A DNA stretch of 64,000 bases from Anaerosporobacter sp031551385 (GTDB taxonomy: Bacteria; Bacillota; Clostridia; Lachnospirales; Lachnospiraceae). The position numbers were made by a program, and so were the translations under genes. Under the pieces are notes generated by a model. That model was given only the letters and a program-made list of their open reading frames with translations. It was not told the origin of the DNA and did not search any database. Every line of letters starts with the position of its first letter. The stretch's first letter is position 1. Positions 9,223 to 17,863 of this stretch are shown one piece after another. The DNA is taken from contig NZ_JAVBNS010000016.1 in NCBI RefSeq assembly GCF_031551385.1, positions 49,956-113,955 on the forward strand. Direction: 5' to 3'.

Positions 9223-10008
9223 TTATAATGTCTTTAAAAAATCATAAATCGTTTGTTCAACAGAAGATGTGTGGTAAGGGGTAAGCTTTTTGATATCGTC
9301 GTGTGCATTCTCCATGGCATAACCATATTTGGCAGTGGTAAGCATCTCGATATCATTATAATTATCACCAAAAGCCATAACGTGGTCTGTTGTAATCTGA
9401 AGGTGATTGCATAGAGCGCACAAAGAATTACCTTTATTTGTATCAGGATGATTGAAGTCTAACCATTCAAAACCAGAGATGGTTGTTTTAAGAGTAGTGC
9501 TCCATTTATCAATAAAGAAAGGTGCAGAGTTTTCTGCAACACCTGTTTCGTCACAGATTGAAATTTTATAAAAAGGTTCATCAACTGAATGGAAATCTTC
9601 AACGATAGTAACACTATTGTGAACAACATGTTCTAAGAAGTAAGCGAAATAAGGATTCTTTGGTTGCACATATGCAGTTGATTGACCAGATAATAGAAGT
9701 TCGCAAGAGCCTGTCGCAAGTATATCCTCCATGAGTTGTAAACCAGTTTCACGGTCGATACAGGATTTTGAGATAATTTGGTCTTGATACATAACAAGTG
9801 CACCATTTTCACATATATATGCAATATCATTTTGTACAGGAGCAAATAATCTGCGTAGGTTTGCATATTGTCTACCACTTGTTGCGACAAATAGAATTCC
9901 ATGCTTGGTTAATTCTTTAATATAAGTAATAATTTCAGAACTGACTTCTTGTGCGCCGTTATGTAATAATGTTCCATCTAGGTCACTGGCGATAAGTTTT
10001 ATATTCAT
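9223..10008 (-). CDS. Cof-type HAD-IIB family hydrolase (sugar phosphatase-like)
   Basis: This is a haloacid-dehalogenase superfamily phosphatase of 261 residues. Motif I is ASDLDGTLL with the nucleophile D9 and acid D11. Motif II is FVATSGRQ. The lysine of motif III is in NKGNSL, and motif IV is GDNYNDIEML. The cap between motifs II and III is of the C2B type typical of Cof-like enzymes, which act on sugar phosphates, FMN or similar small phosphoesters; the substrate cannot be assigned. The ATG at 10008 is preceded by AAAGGAG at 9 bases. It is monocistronic, with its own terminator downstream. Confidence 0.92.
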   Translation of the reverse strand: MNIKLIASDLDGTLLHNGAQEVSSEIITYIKELTKHGILFVATSGRQYANLRRLFAPVQNDIAYICENGALVMYQDQIISKSCIDRETGLQLMEDILATGSCELLLSGQSTAYVQPKNPYFAYFLEHVVHNSVTIVEDFHSVDEPFYKISICDETGVAENSAPFFIDKWSTTLKTTISGFEWLDFNHPDTNKGNSLCALCNHLQITTDHVMAFGDNYNDIEMLTTAKYGYAMENAHDDIKKLTPYHTSSVEQTIYDFLKTL

Positions 10009-10078
10009 AGTTTGAATCTCCTTTTATGTTGAGTATTGCTCGACTGGTGATGAAATAGCCTATATTACAGTAGTTTGC

Positions 10079-10354
10079 TTATTTGATACGTTTGATCTTT
10101 TTTCCCCACCTACATAATAATTTATCTACTACGAAAACAATATATCCTATTGCAAGAAAAGCGGCTACAAGACCCAAAACGCTCAGCATTACCGTTCCCC
10201 ACCCAAGGACATCCGAATCTATAAAAAAGTAAGGATAATGGTTTCCATCATAGAATGTCATACCCAGCCTCGCTGCAACAACAGTAAATACATAATAACA
10301 CAGGGGGATAATAAGCCATTTGAAGGGATCAAGTCTGTTTAGCTGCCTTTTCAA
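10079..10354 (-). CDS. Small integral membrane protein, unknown function
   Basis: This is a putative 91-residue membrane protein beginning at TTG 10354. Two strong hydrophobic segments (about residues 12-32 and 52-78) flank an aromatic loop (NHYPYFFIDSDVLGWG), and the C-terminus is basic (CRWGKKIKRIK), suggesting it faces the cytoplasm. I do not recognise the family. Codon use looks different from the neighbours, with CCC, CTG, AGG and GGG codons that are rare elsewhere in the window. No clear ribosome binding site precedes the TTG, so the start, and to some extent the gene itself, are uncertain. The pattern of hydrophobic and aromatic residues still looks like a real protein. Confidence 0.6.
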   Translation of the reverse strand: MKRQLNRLDPFKWLIIPLCYYVFTVVAARLGMTFYDGNHYPYFFIDSDVLGWGTVMLSVLGLVAAFLAIGYIVFVVDKLLCRWGKKIKRIK

Positions 10355-10453
10355 TCAGTTTTCTTATATTGTACTGGAATAAATGTGAAAAATCAAGCTG
10401 GGGGGGAGCAGTAGAATAAGATTAATGGTAACAATTTTTGGCGTAATATTAAC

Positions 10454-10482
10454 TTGTTTCTAGGTATAGCTTTTGCTATACT
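10454..10482 (+). promoter_or_regulatory. kup promoter with an embedded dyad
   Basis: TTGTTT (10454-10459) and TATACT (10477-10482) are 17 bases apart, about 50 bases before kup. A perfect 7-bp inverted repeat GTATAGC / GCTATAC (10464-10470 and 10475-10481) occupies the spacer and overlaps the -10 box, where a repressor could act. Confidence 0.55.
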
Positions 10483-10530
10483 CATGCTGATATTAAGATA
10501 ACAAAATGAAAAAGTAAAGAGGAGATTATT

Positions 10531-12534
10531 ATGGTAGAGCCGAAACGGTCAGTGTCGATTCCATTTAGTAAAGGTGCTGTACTGGTAACAATGGGAGTTG
10601 TATATGGTGACATTGGAACATCACCTATGTATGTTCTGAAATCAATAATAGCAGGGAATGGTGGAATAAATCAGATTAATGATGAGCTTATTCTGGGTTC
10701 TCTGTCTTTGATTATCTGGACATTAACGTTACTGACTACAATCAAATACGTTTTAATTGCAATGAAAGCAGATAATCATGGTGAAGGTGGCATTTTTGCA
10801 CTATTCAGTTTAGTAAAGAAATATGCAAAGTGGCTGATTTTACCTGCGATGATTGGTGGAGCAGCATTGCTGGCAGATGGCGTGCTGACCCCGGCAGTTA
10901 CAGTTACTACGGCGATTGAAGGTCTTAGAAGCATACCAACAATATATGAAGTTCTTGGTGATAATCAAACAAGAATTGTAGTCATTACGATTCTTATCAT
11001 TAGTGCATTATTTATGATACAAAGAATGGGAACGAGTTTAATAGGAAAAACATTTGGACCAATTATGTTTGTATGGTTTCTATTTCTTGCAATAGCAGGA
11101 ATATCTAATATAGGAGACAACTTTAATGTACTTAGAGCACTAAATCCTTTGCGCGGAATTAAGATACTATTTAACTCCAGTTTGAATAAACAAGGAATTA
11201 TGATTTTGGGAAGTGTGTTTCTGGCGACAACTGGAGCAGAGGCACTATATTCAGATATGGGGCATGTGGGGAAGAAGAATATCTATGCTAGTTGGCCTTT
11301 TGTGAAGATATGCTTGATTCTTAATTATTTGGGGCAAGGCGCATGGCTGATGCAGAACAAAAATGACACTGCATTAGCTAAAATCGAAGATATAAACCCG
11401 TTCTTTCAAATGCTTCCAAATCAAGTTAGAATGCTGGCAGTTATATTAAGTGCAGTGGCAGCAGTTATTGCTTCCCAAGCGTTGATAACTGGTTCATTTA
11501 CCTTGGTATCGGAAGCAACACGTTTAGATTTAATGCCAAGAATGAAGGTTCGGTATCCGTCAGAGACAAAAGGACAGATATATATTCCTCTAGTAAATGG
11601 AATAATGATGCTATCTTGTGTAGGTGTAGTGTTGTATTTCCGTTCTAGTGCACGATTGGAAGCAGCATATGGATTGGCGATAACAATGACAATGCTGATG
11701 ACTACAATATTACTATCTACCTATTTACGAAAGGCTAAGATGCAAGGAATGCTTTCATTTGTATTCTTACTATTGTTTGGTGGACTAGAAGGTTGTTTCT
11801 TTGTATCAAGTCTTACAAAGTTCTTTCGAGGTGGTTATGTTGCACTGGTAATTGCAATAATACTGTTTGGAATTATGTTGGTTTGGTATTACGGAACGGC
11901 GATTGAACGCTCACAAGCAAACTATTTTCATATTAAAAAATATCTATCAATGTTTAGGGAACTTCGTGCAGATGAATCACTACCGTTTACAGCAGATAAT
12001 CTAGTATATATAACGCATAATACACACGGTGATATTATTGATAGAGACGTACTATATTCTATATTTAATAAAAAGCCAAAGAGAGCAAAAGCATACTGGA
12101 TTGTAAGTGTTATTGTTACTGATGAACCATTTACTAACACATATACAGTAGATAATTTTGGAACAGACTATATATTCCGAGTAAGATTGTATCTTGGATT
12201 TAAGATTCATCAAAGGATTAATGTGTATCTAAGACAAATCGTTACAGATTTAATTAAGTCAAAGGAATTGCCATCGCAGAAATCAAAATATTCTATCTAT
12301 GGAACAGGTGGAAAAGTTGGAAACTTTAGATTCTGTATGTTGAGACAAATGTTGTCACCAGAGAGTGATATTGCTTCTTATGGAAGAATGGCAATATCTA
12401 TAAAATACGCAATTCGACATGTGGCAGGAACGCAAATGCAGTGGTATGGTTTGGAAAGTTCCTCGATTATTATTGAATATGTTCCGTTGTTTGTGAAGAT
12501 GAAGGTGATGGAGCATTTGGTTAGGAAAGAATAG
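10531..12534 (+). CDS. kup: KUP family potassium uptake transporter
   Basis: This is a proton-coupled potassium importer of the KUP/HAK/KT family, 667 residues. The family signature near the N-terminus is visible as MGVVYGDIGTSPMYVLKS, followed by DNHGEGGIFALFSL and GGAALLADGVLTPAVTV. About twelve membrane segments lie before residue 460, and a hydrophilic C-terminal cytoplasmic domain of roughly 200 residues follows. AGAGGAG precedes the ATG at 8 bases. It is a single-gene unit with a promoter and a terminator of its own. No c-di-AMP riboswitch is seen in the short leader, although such control is common for potassium importers in Firmicutes. Confidence 0.95.
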   Translation: MVEPKRSVSIPFSKGAVLVTMGVVYGDIGTSPMYVLKSIIAGNGGINQINDELILGSLSLIIWTLTLLTTIKYVLIAMKADNHGEGGIFALFSLVKKYAKWLILPAMIGGAALLADGVLTPAVTVTTAIEGLRSIPTIYEVLGDNQTRIVVITILIISALFMIQRMGTSLIGKTFGPIMFVWFLFLAIAGISNIGDNFNVLRALNPLRGIKILFNSSLNKQGIMILGSVFLATTGAEALYSDMGHVGKKNIYASWPFVKICLILNYLGQGAWLMQNKNDTALAKIEDINPFFQMLPNQVRMLAVILSAVAAVIASQALITGSFTLVSEATRLDLMPRMKVRYPSETKGQIYIPLVNGIMMLSCVGVVLYFRSSARLEAAYGLAITMTMLMTTILLSTYLRKAKMQGMLSFVFLLLFGGLEGCFFVSSLTKFFRGGYVALVIAIILFGIMLVWYYGTAIERSQANYFHIKKYLSMFRELRADESLPFTADNLVYITHNTHGDIIDRDVLYSIFNKKPKRAKAYWIVSVIVTDEPFTNTYTVDNFGTDYIFRVRLYLGFKIHQRINVYLRQIVTDLIKSKELPSQKSKYSIYGTGGKVGNFRFCMLRQMLSPESDIASYGRMAISIKYAIRHVAGTQMQWYGLESSSIIIEYVPLFVKMKVMEHLVRKE

Positions 12535-12616
12535 TATTTGTTTGTATCGAGTGATGAAGAAAAATCATTGTATCGTTGGATTCAGGGATAGAGGCTACTA
12601 TTATTTCATACATGGT

Positions 12617-12660
12617 AAAGACACGTTATTGCTTTTAGAAAAATAGTAACGTGTCTTTTT
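12617..12660 (+). terminator. Terminator of kup
   Basis: Arms AAAGACACGTTA (12617-12628) and TAACGTGTCTTT (12647-12658) pair perfectly over 12 bp and run into a T stretch. It lies about 80 bases after the kup stop. Confidence 0.85.
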
Positions 12661-12708
12661 AGTATAATAAATCCTACTAATTGATTATAAAAGAGTACTA
12701 AATTTAAA

Positions 12709-12745
12709 ATACTATATTGCATTATAGAATAGTATGTGATATGAT
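12709..12745 (+). promoter_or_regulatory. padR promoter and likely operator
   Basis: TTGCAT (12717-12722) and TATGAT (12740-12745) are 17 bases apart. The dyad ATACTA (12709-12714) / TAGTAT (12730-12735) flanks the -35 box, a position where the PadR product could repress its own operon. Autoregulation is inferred. Confidence 0.45.
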
Positions 12746-12823
12746 GTATTTAACAAAAAGAAAAATCTAAAAGATTACGAACCAACAACTTAATATTTAA
12801 CCCAAGAAAGGAGGAGAAGAGAC

Positions 12824-13129
12824 ATGAATCCACAGTTTAAAAAAGCTGCATTAGAGTTATGTGTATTGTCGAAACTTCTAAGTGATGATTGTTATGGATA
12901 TGAATTGACAGAAGCAATTTCAGAGAAGATGGTAATTGCGACAGGAACATTATATTTGATATTGAAGAGATTAAAAGATGAGAAGTATGTTGAGACATAT
13001 CTTGTAGAGTCGGGAGAAGGGCCAGCGAGAAAATATTATCATCTAACAGAAAGTGGCATTGCCTATCAAGAAAAATTAAAACAGGAATGGAAGGAATTTA
13101 TAGTAGCGGTAGATTATTTTATTAATTAG
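12824..13129 (+). CDS. PadR family transcriptional regulator
   Basis: This is a 101-residue winged-helix regulator of the PadR family (small subgroup without a long C-terminal domain). Characteristic stretches are LELCVLSKLLSDDCYGYELTE, TLYLILKRLKDEKYVETY (recognition helix and wing) and GPARKYYHLTESG. Such proteins bind DNA as dimers and usually repress a neighbouring membrane or efflux operon until a ligand or envelope signal arrives. AGGAGGAG precedes the ATG. The stop codon overlaps the ribosome binding site of the next gene, so the two are translationally coupled. It most likely regulates its own operon. Confidence 0.93.
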   Translation: MNPQFKKAALELCVLSKLLSDDCYGYELTEAISEKMVIATGTLYLILKRLKDEKYVETYLVESGEGPARKYYHLTESGIAYQEKLKQEWKEFIVAVDYFIN

Positions 13130-13142
13130 GAGGATGATTACT

Positions 13143-14372
13143 ATGAATAGAGAAGAATATTTATTACAGATAGAAAAAGCATTACAGGAAGCAAATGTGG
13201 ATTCAGAAATTATAAGTGAGATTATAAGTGACTATGAAGAGCATTTTAGAATGGGAATAAAGAATAACAAGACAGAAGAGGAAATCTGTAGAGAATTGGG
13301 CTCTGTGGAAGAAATTATTGCAGAAATTGCTGGTATGGAAGTTTCAAGTCAAACAGAATCGAAAGCCATAAAGGAAGTTGTAGAACCAAAAGAAGCCATA
13401 GAACCAAAAGATCTTGTAGAATCCCAAGAAGAGATCGTAGAGATGGTGAATTCAGTAGAAACTTATGAAGTGGAGAGTATAGTGGAAGAACAAGAAACAA
13501 ATTATTCTGATGTACCATTTACTAGAGTTGAAATAGAGGGAAATTGTGCAGATGTTATAATTACTGGAGGAGATGAATTCAAAGCAAACTATGTAAACAA
13601 TGGATCAGCAAAAGATAAGCTGGCATATCGTTTCTATTATCACCAAGAGGGCGATACTATGTATGTAGGTGTAAAAGAGAACTTCCAAAAGATGCTATTT
13701 CGTATATTTCACAGTGTAGATATTCTGCTAACAATTCAAATCCCTGCTCATGTGAAAGAGGTTGAAGTGAAAGTAGCAAGTGGCGATTGCAAAATTGCAG
13801 ATGTAGAACTAAAGAATTTGTCTACATGCAGTGCAAGCGGAGATGTTAAGATAAATCAGGTGACATGTGCAGAGGCATCCTTTCATACAAGTAGTGGAGA
13901 TATCGCAATTGCTCATTCTAAAATAGAGTGCTTAGGTGTAAGTACGAGTAGTGGAGATATTGAAATCACACAGACAGACGCAAAGTTTGTAGAGAGTGGT
14001 TCAAGCAGTGGTGACGTAGAAATTGAAGGTGGAACTATTGATAAAGTAGAGGCAGGTTCTACGAGTGGAGATATTGAGTGTTCCTCATTGTCTCAAAACT
14101 ACGCTTTGAACAGTGTTAGTGGTGACATAAGTGTAAGAATGAAGACGGATGCAGAGGCAAGATATGAAACCATTAGTGGAGATGTAGACATTCGTTTAGA
14201 GAATGATAGCAATGGATATGTATTGAATGCAGCTACAGTTTCTGGAGATGTAAACATTCGTTATGAAGGAATGAGCCAAAGGGACTGTAAGAGTGGTTGC
14301 TACACATATGGAAACCAAGGTACTAACATACATGCCAATACAGTATCAGGAGATATTGATTTAAAGGGTTAA
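13143..14372 (+). CDS. DUF1700 plus DUF4097 envelope-stress type protein
   Basis: This 409-residue protein has an N-terminal DUF1700-like helical region (REEYLLQIEKALQEANV through EEEICRELGSVEEIIAEI, about residues 1-63). A charged Glu/Lys/Val-rich linker follows, then a long repetitive beta region of the DUF4097 type (about 120-409). The latter carries about eleven SGD turns (SGDCKI, SGDVKI, SGDIAI, SGDIEI, SGDVEI and others), as in a right-handed beta-helix or sheet stack. An ATG at 13134 abuts the AGGAGG with no spacing, so the ATG at 13143, 9 bases after it, is the likely start. The pairing with padR is a common Firmicutes arrangement tied to envelope sensing; the exact role is unknown. 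No membrane segment is evident. Confidence 0.85.
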   Translation: MNREEYLLQIEKALQEANVDSEIISEIISDYEEHFRMGIKNNKTEEEICRELGSVEEIIAEIAGMEVSSQTESKAIKEVVEPKEAIEPKDLVESQEEIVEMVNSVETYEVESIVEEQETNYSDVPFTRVEIEGNCADVIITGGDEFKANYVNNGSAKDKLAYRFYYHQEGDTMYVGVKENFQKMLFRIFHSVDILLTIQIPAHVKEVEVKVASGDCKIADVELKNLSTCSASGDVKINQVTCAEASFHTSSGDIAIAHSKIECLGVSTSSGDIEITQTDAKFVESGSSSGDVEIEGGTIDKVEAGSTSGDIECSSLSQNYALNSVSGDISVRMKTDAEARYETISGDVDIRLENDSNGYVLNAATVSGDVNIRYEGMSQRDCKSGCYTYGNQGTNIHANTVSGDIDLKG

Positions 14373-14415
14373 ATGATAAAAAACAGCAATAATGTATAAA
14401 AACGACAACAACTAG

Positions 14416-14444
14416 TTGACGAATATGCAAAATTAGAGTATGCT
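14416..14444 (+). promoter_or_regulatory. Promoter of the SAM riboswitch-metK unit
   Basis: TTGACG (14416-14421) and TATGCT (14439-14444) are separated by 17 bases. Transcription would start near 14451, about 33 bases before the aptamer. Confidence 0.65.
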
Positions 14445-14483
14445 TAATATGTTAACAACAAAATAGTATTTAATATTATATTT

Positions 14484-14582
14484 CTCTTATTCAGAGTGAC
14501 GGAGAGTAAAGGCTCTATGAAGTCACGGCAACCCCCTAAGTGGAAGGTGCCAACCTGAGCGAGTAAAATCGAGCAATAAGAG
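14484..14582 (+). promoter_or_regulatory. SAM-I (S-box) riboswitch aptamer
   Basis: The S-box consensus is plain: P1 strands CTCTTAT (14484-14490) and ATAAGAG (14576-14582), the CAGAGTGACGGAG and GAAGTCACGGCAACC segments of the kink-turn and pseudoknot arm, then AAGGTGCCAACCTGAGCGAG. It binds S-adenosylmethionine. With the terminator just downstream it should shut off metK when SAM is abundant, a feedback loop on SAM synthesis. Confidence 0.97.
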
Positions 14583-14602
14583 GATTTGATGATTATAGAA
14601 TC

Positions 14603-14627
14603 AAGTCCACTTATGTGGACTTTTTTT
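14603..14627 (+). terminator. Riboswitch-controlled terminator before metK
   Basis: AAGTCCAC (14603-14610), loop TTAT and GTGGACTT (14615-14622) are followed by seven T. This is the expression platform of the SAM-I riboswitch. The 136 bases between it and metK are AT-rich and show nothing else clear. Confidence 0.93.
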
Positions 14628-14763
14628 ATTTACAAAAATGGCCTTATTTCATGAAGGATTGATGGGATAACAATTGATTTGATGTGAAAAGTGTCTACAA
14701 AATAAAAAAAGTTCCGTCAAAAAATACTAATCAAAATATTATGATGAAAGAAAGGGAAAACAA

Positions 14764-15951
14764 ATGGAAAAATTATTATTTACTTCAGAATCAGTAACAG
14801 AAGGACATCCAGACAAAATCTGTGATCAAATTTCAGATGCGGTTCTTGATGCTTTATTAGCACAAGACCCAATGAGTCGTGTTGCTTGCGAAACAGCAAT
14901 TACGACAGGGCTTGTATTAGTAATGGGAGAGGTTACTACACAAGGATATGTAGATATTCAAAAAATCGTACGTGATACAATCAGAGAAATCGGATATGAT
15001 GCATCAGAAAAAGGTTTCGATGCAAACACATGTGGTGTTATTGTAGCATTAGATGAGCAGTCATCTGATATTGCAATGGGCGTAAATCGTGCATTAGAAG
15101 CAAAAGAAAACAAAATGTCAGATGCAGAAATCGAAGCAATTGGTGCTGGTGACCAAGGTATGATGTTTGGATATGCTACAAATGAAACAGAAGAATATAT
15201 GCCTTACCCTATTTACCTTGCACAAAAATTAGCACGTCAATTAACAAAGGTTAGAAAAGACGGAACACTTGCTTACCTTCGTGCAGATGGTAAAACACAA
15301 GTAACTGTAGAATATGATGAAGCAGGAAAACCAATTCATCTTAATGCAGTAGTTTGTTCAACACAACATGCAGCAGACGTTACACAAGAACAAATTCATG
15401 CAGACATTAAAAAATATGTATTTGATCCAATTCTTCCAAAAGAATTAGTAGATGAGAATACAAACTTCTTTATTAACCCAACGGGCCGTTTCGTAATTGG
15501 TGGACCAAATGGAGACAGTGGTTTAACAGGACGTAAAATTATCGTAGATACTTATGGTGGATACGCTCGTCACGGTGGTGGTGCTTTCTCTGGTAAGGAT
15601 TGTACAAAAGTAGACCGTTCAGCAGCTTATGCAGCACGTTATGTAGCGAAGAACATCGTAGCAGCAGGACTTGCAGATAAATGTGAAATCCAATTATCGT
15701 ATGCAATCGGTGTAGCACAACCAACATCAGTAATGGTTGATACATTTGGAACTGGAAAAATCAAAGATGACGAATTAGTAAATGTAATCCGTGAAAACTT
15801 TGACTTACGTCCAGCAGGAATTATTAAAATGCTTAATTTAAGAAGACCAATCTACAAACAAACAGCAGCATACGGACACTTTGGACGTAACGATTTAAAC
15901 TTACCATGGGAAAGAATCGACAAAGTAGATGTATTAAAGAAATATTTATAA
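14764..15951 (+). CDS. metK: S-adenosylmethionine synthetase
   Basis: This enzyme makes S-adenosylmethionine from ATP and methionine. It is 395 residues, the normal length. Signature stretches are FTSESVTEGHPDKICDQISD at the N-terminus, GAGDQGMMFGYATNET (ATP/methionine site), and near the C-terminal half FVIGGPNGDSGLTGRKI with GGGAFSGKDCTKVDRSAAY (phosphate loop). AAAGGGA precedes the ATG at 14764. Expression is governed by the SAM-I riboswitch directly upstream. The gene is monocistronic, with a terminator 17 bases after the stop. Confidence 0.98.
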   Translation: MEKLLFTSESVTEGHPDKICDQISDAVLDALLAQDPMSRVACETAITTGLVLVMGEVTTQGYVDIQKIVRDTIREIGYDASEKGFDANTCGVIVALDEQSSDIAMGVNRALEAKENKMSDAEIEAIGAGDQGMMFGYATNETEEYMPYPIYLAQKLARQLTKVRKDGTLAYLRADGKTQVTVEYDEAGKPIHLNAVVCSTQHAADVTQEQIHADIKKYVFDPILPKELVDENTNFFINPTGRFVIGGPNGDSGLTGRKIIVDTYGGYARHGGGAFSGKDCTKVDRSAAYAARYVAKNIVAAGLADKCEIQLSYAIGVAQPTSVMVDTFGTGKIKDDELVNVIRENFDLRPAGIIKMLNLRRPIYKQTAAYGHFGRNDLNLPWERIDKVDVLKKYL

Positions 15952-15968
15952 GAGTTAAGAACATAAGG

Positions 15969-16001
15969 AAGGTATGCTATCGAAAGGTGGCATACCTTTT
16001 T
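15969..16001 (+). terminator. Terminator of metK
   Basis: AAGGTATGC (15969-15977) pairs with GCATACCTT (15990-15998), followed by a run of T to 16001. Confidence 0.88.
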
Positions 16002-16087
16002 CTACGCGTAAAAATAGTTAATCCGTGCTTTTTTTTAGAAAAAGTTAAGAAACAAATCGAAGAGTTTATGTGTAAATACAGAGTACG

Positions 16088-16106
16088 TATGTTATAATGT
16101 AACATA
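16088..16106 (+). promoter_or_regulatory. Extended -10 promoter with dyad before the two-component operon
   Basis: TGTTATAAT (16090-16098) is an extended -10 element with no good -35. It sits inside a perfect inverted repeat TATGTTA / TAACATA (16088-16094 and 16100-16106). A weak -35 plus a dyad over the -10 is typical of a controlled promoter; autoregulation by the downstream response regulator is one possibility. Confidence 0.5.
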
Positions 16107-16168
16107 TGAGAAGCAGAGAGGCTACTTCTATAGATTGAGCGACTTAGTATGATAAAGAAGGTGACAAG

Positions 16169-17863
16169 ATGAAATTGCGAGGAAGAATAGCAATTGCATT
16201 CATTACAATTATAACAATTCCCATTATAATGATTGCAACAGTTGGTAGTATGATTATTAAAAATCAAATTATATCGATTCAGCGAACATATAATGTGGAT
16301 TCGAATACAATTCAGGTTATAACCAATCCGATGCAGTTATTAAATCGGGTGACAAGAGGTGTGTATAATGATATTAAACTATGTGCACTAAAAGAACCTG
16401 AGAAGTTAGAAGATATGGATTATATAAAAAGATTGAATTCAGAATTAGTAGGTAAATACTCATTTATTGTATTGCGAAAAGGAAATGAGATTGCATACGC
16501 TGGCGATCAAGTGAAATTTGAACGTATTAGTGTTGACTTACCCAAGTTTGCGGACTATACAATTAGTGCGGACGGTGGAATTTATTTGGGTGGAGAATAT
16601 CCATGTTTAATAAAGCAACAAGATTTTTATTACCAAGATGGAACAGAAGGTTCTATATTTGTAGTAACGGATGTTAATAAGTTAATACCACAATTAGAAT
16701 CTTCTATTATTCAATGTATGATTGCATTCGTATTAATAATTTTCCTAACAGCAGTAGTGCTAACGTTCTGGATTTATCGTAGTGTATTGCATCCTTTGAG
16801 GACACTGCAGGTGGCTACGAATAGGATTAAATCTGGCGATTTGGATTTCACGGTACAGGCGGAGAAAGATGATGAAGTGGGAGTGTTATGCGAAGATTTT
16901 GAAGAGATGAGATGTAGGATAAAAGAGTTAATTGAAGTTCGTATGCAATATGAAAGAGATACGAAGGAATTGATAAGTAATATCTCGCATGATTTGAAGA
17001 CGCCATTAACTGCAATCAAAGGATATGCAGAGGGAATTATGGATGGAGTAGCAGATACACCAGAGAAGCAGGAAAAATACTTAAAGACAATCTATACAAA
17101 GGCAGTAGATATGACATCATTAGTAGATGAACTATCATTTTACTCAAAGATAGACTGTAATACAATTCCTTATAACTTTGCTAAGATTTATGTGGATCAG
17201 TATTTTACAGATTGTATTGAAGAGTTAGGCTTAGACCTTGAGGTTAAGAATATTGATGTAGCATATTTTAACTACACAGATGATAATGTAAGAGTAATAG
17301 CAGACCCAGAGCAGTTGAAGAGAGTGGTAAATAATATTATTGGAAACTCTGTAAAATATATTGATAAGAAGAAGGGCATTATCAATGTTCGTATTAATGA
17401 TATAGGCGAATTTGTTCGTATTGAGTTAGAGGACAATGGGCAGGGTATTGCAGAAGAAGATTTATCAAATATTTTTGACCGATTCTATCGCACGGATCAA
17501 TCAAGGAATTCCTCGAAAGGTGGAACAGGACTTGGACTTGCGATTGCTAAGAAAGTTATTGAAGATCATGGCGGAAGCATATGGGTTAGTAGCAAGGAAC
17601 TTGTTGGAACAACCATTTATTTTACTTTGAAAAAGGTAGAAGAGGATAAAGAAGAGCTTAATGATTTACCTGAAGTAGGTGATAATTCGAACACAAAGAG
17701 TCGAAGAGATGGAGATGGGAAGTATAGATTTTTCTTCCTTCCTGCAAAAGACAAATCGAATAAATCTGAAGAGGATAAATTAGCACAAGAGAATAGCGTT
17801 AAGCAGAAAGAGAAAACAAAGAAATCGGACAATAAGAATGAAATTGGAGGGGTTAAGGAATGA
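16169..17863 (+). CDS. Membrane sensor histidine kinase
   Basis: This is a two-component sensor kinase of 564 residues. A membrane segment near residues 8-30 and a second near 183-208 enclose an extracellular sensor domain of about 150 residues. A HAMP linker follows (LHPLRTLQVATNRIKSGDLD). The phosphoacceptor is H274 in SNISHDLKTPLTAIKG. The ATP-binding domain has the N box NNIIGNSVKYI, the G1 box DNGQGIA and the G2 box GGTGLGLAIAKK near residue 451. After the kinase domain there is an unusual hydrophilic tail of about 74 residues, rich in Lys, Asp, Glu and Asn. The stop overlaps the start of the response regulator gene by 4 bases (ATGA). The signal sensed is unknown. Confidence 0.94.
   Translation: MKLRGRIAIAFITIITIPIIMIATVGSMIIKNQIISIQRTYNVDSNTIQVITNPMQLLNRVTRGVYNDIKLCALKEPEKLEDMDYIKRLNSELVGKYSFIVLRKGNEIAYAGDQVKFERISVDLPKFADYTISADGGIYLGGEYPCLIKQQDFYYQDGTEGSIFVVTDVNKLIPQLESSIIQCMIAFVLIIFLTAVVLTFWIYRSVLHPLRTLQVATNRIKSGDLDFTVQAEKDDEVGVLCEDFEEMRCRIKELIEVRMQYERDTKELISNISHDLKTPLTAIKGYAEGIMDGVADTPEKQEKYLKTIYTKAVDMTSLVDELSFYSKIDCNTIPYNFAKIYVDQYFTDCIEELGLDLEVKNIDVAYFNYTDDNVRVIADPEQLKRVVNNIIGNSVKYIDKKKGIINVRINDIGEFVRIELEDNGQGIAEEDLSNIFDRFYRTDQSRNSSKGGTGLGLAIAKKVIEDHGGSIWVSSKELVGTTIYFTLKKVEEDKEELNDLPEVGDNSNTKSRRDGDGKYRFFFLPAKDKSNKSEEDKLAQENSVKQKEKTKKSDNKNEIGGVKE

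Noticed and set aside
10355..10530. c-di-AMP riboswitch before kup
   Set aside because: The leader is only about 50 bases after the promoter and carries none of the conserved blocks.
13750..14372. Repeat array of about 11 similar units resembling a DNA repeat or CRISPR
   Set aside because: The period reflects SGD turns of a DUF4097 protein; the spacing varies and the bases are not conserved as DNA repeats.
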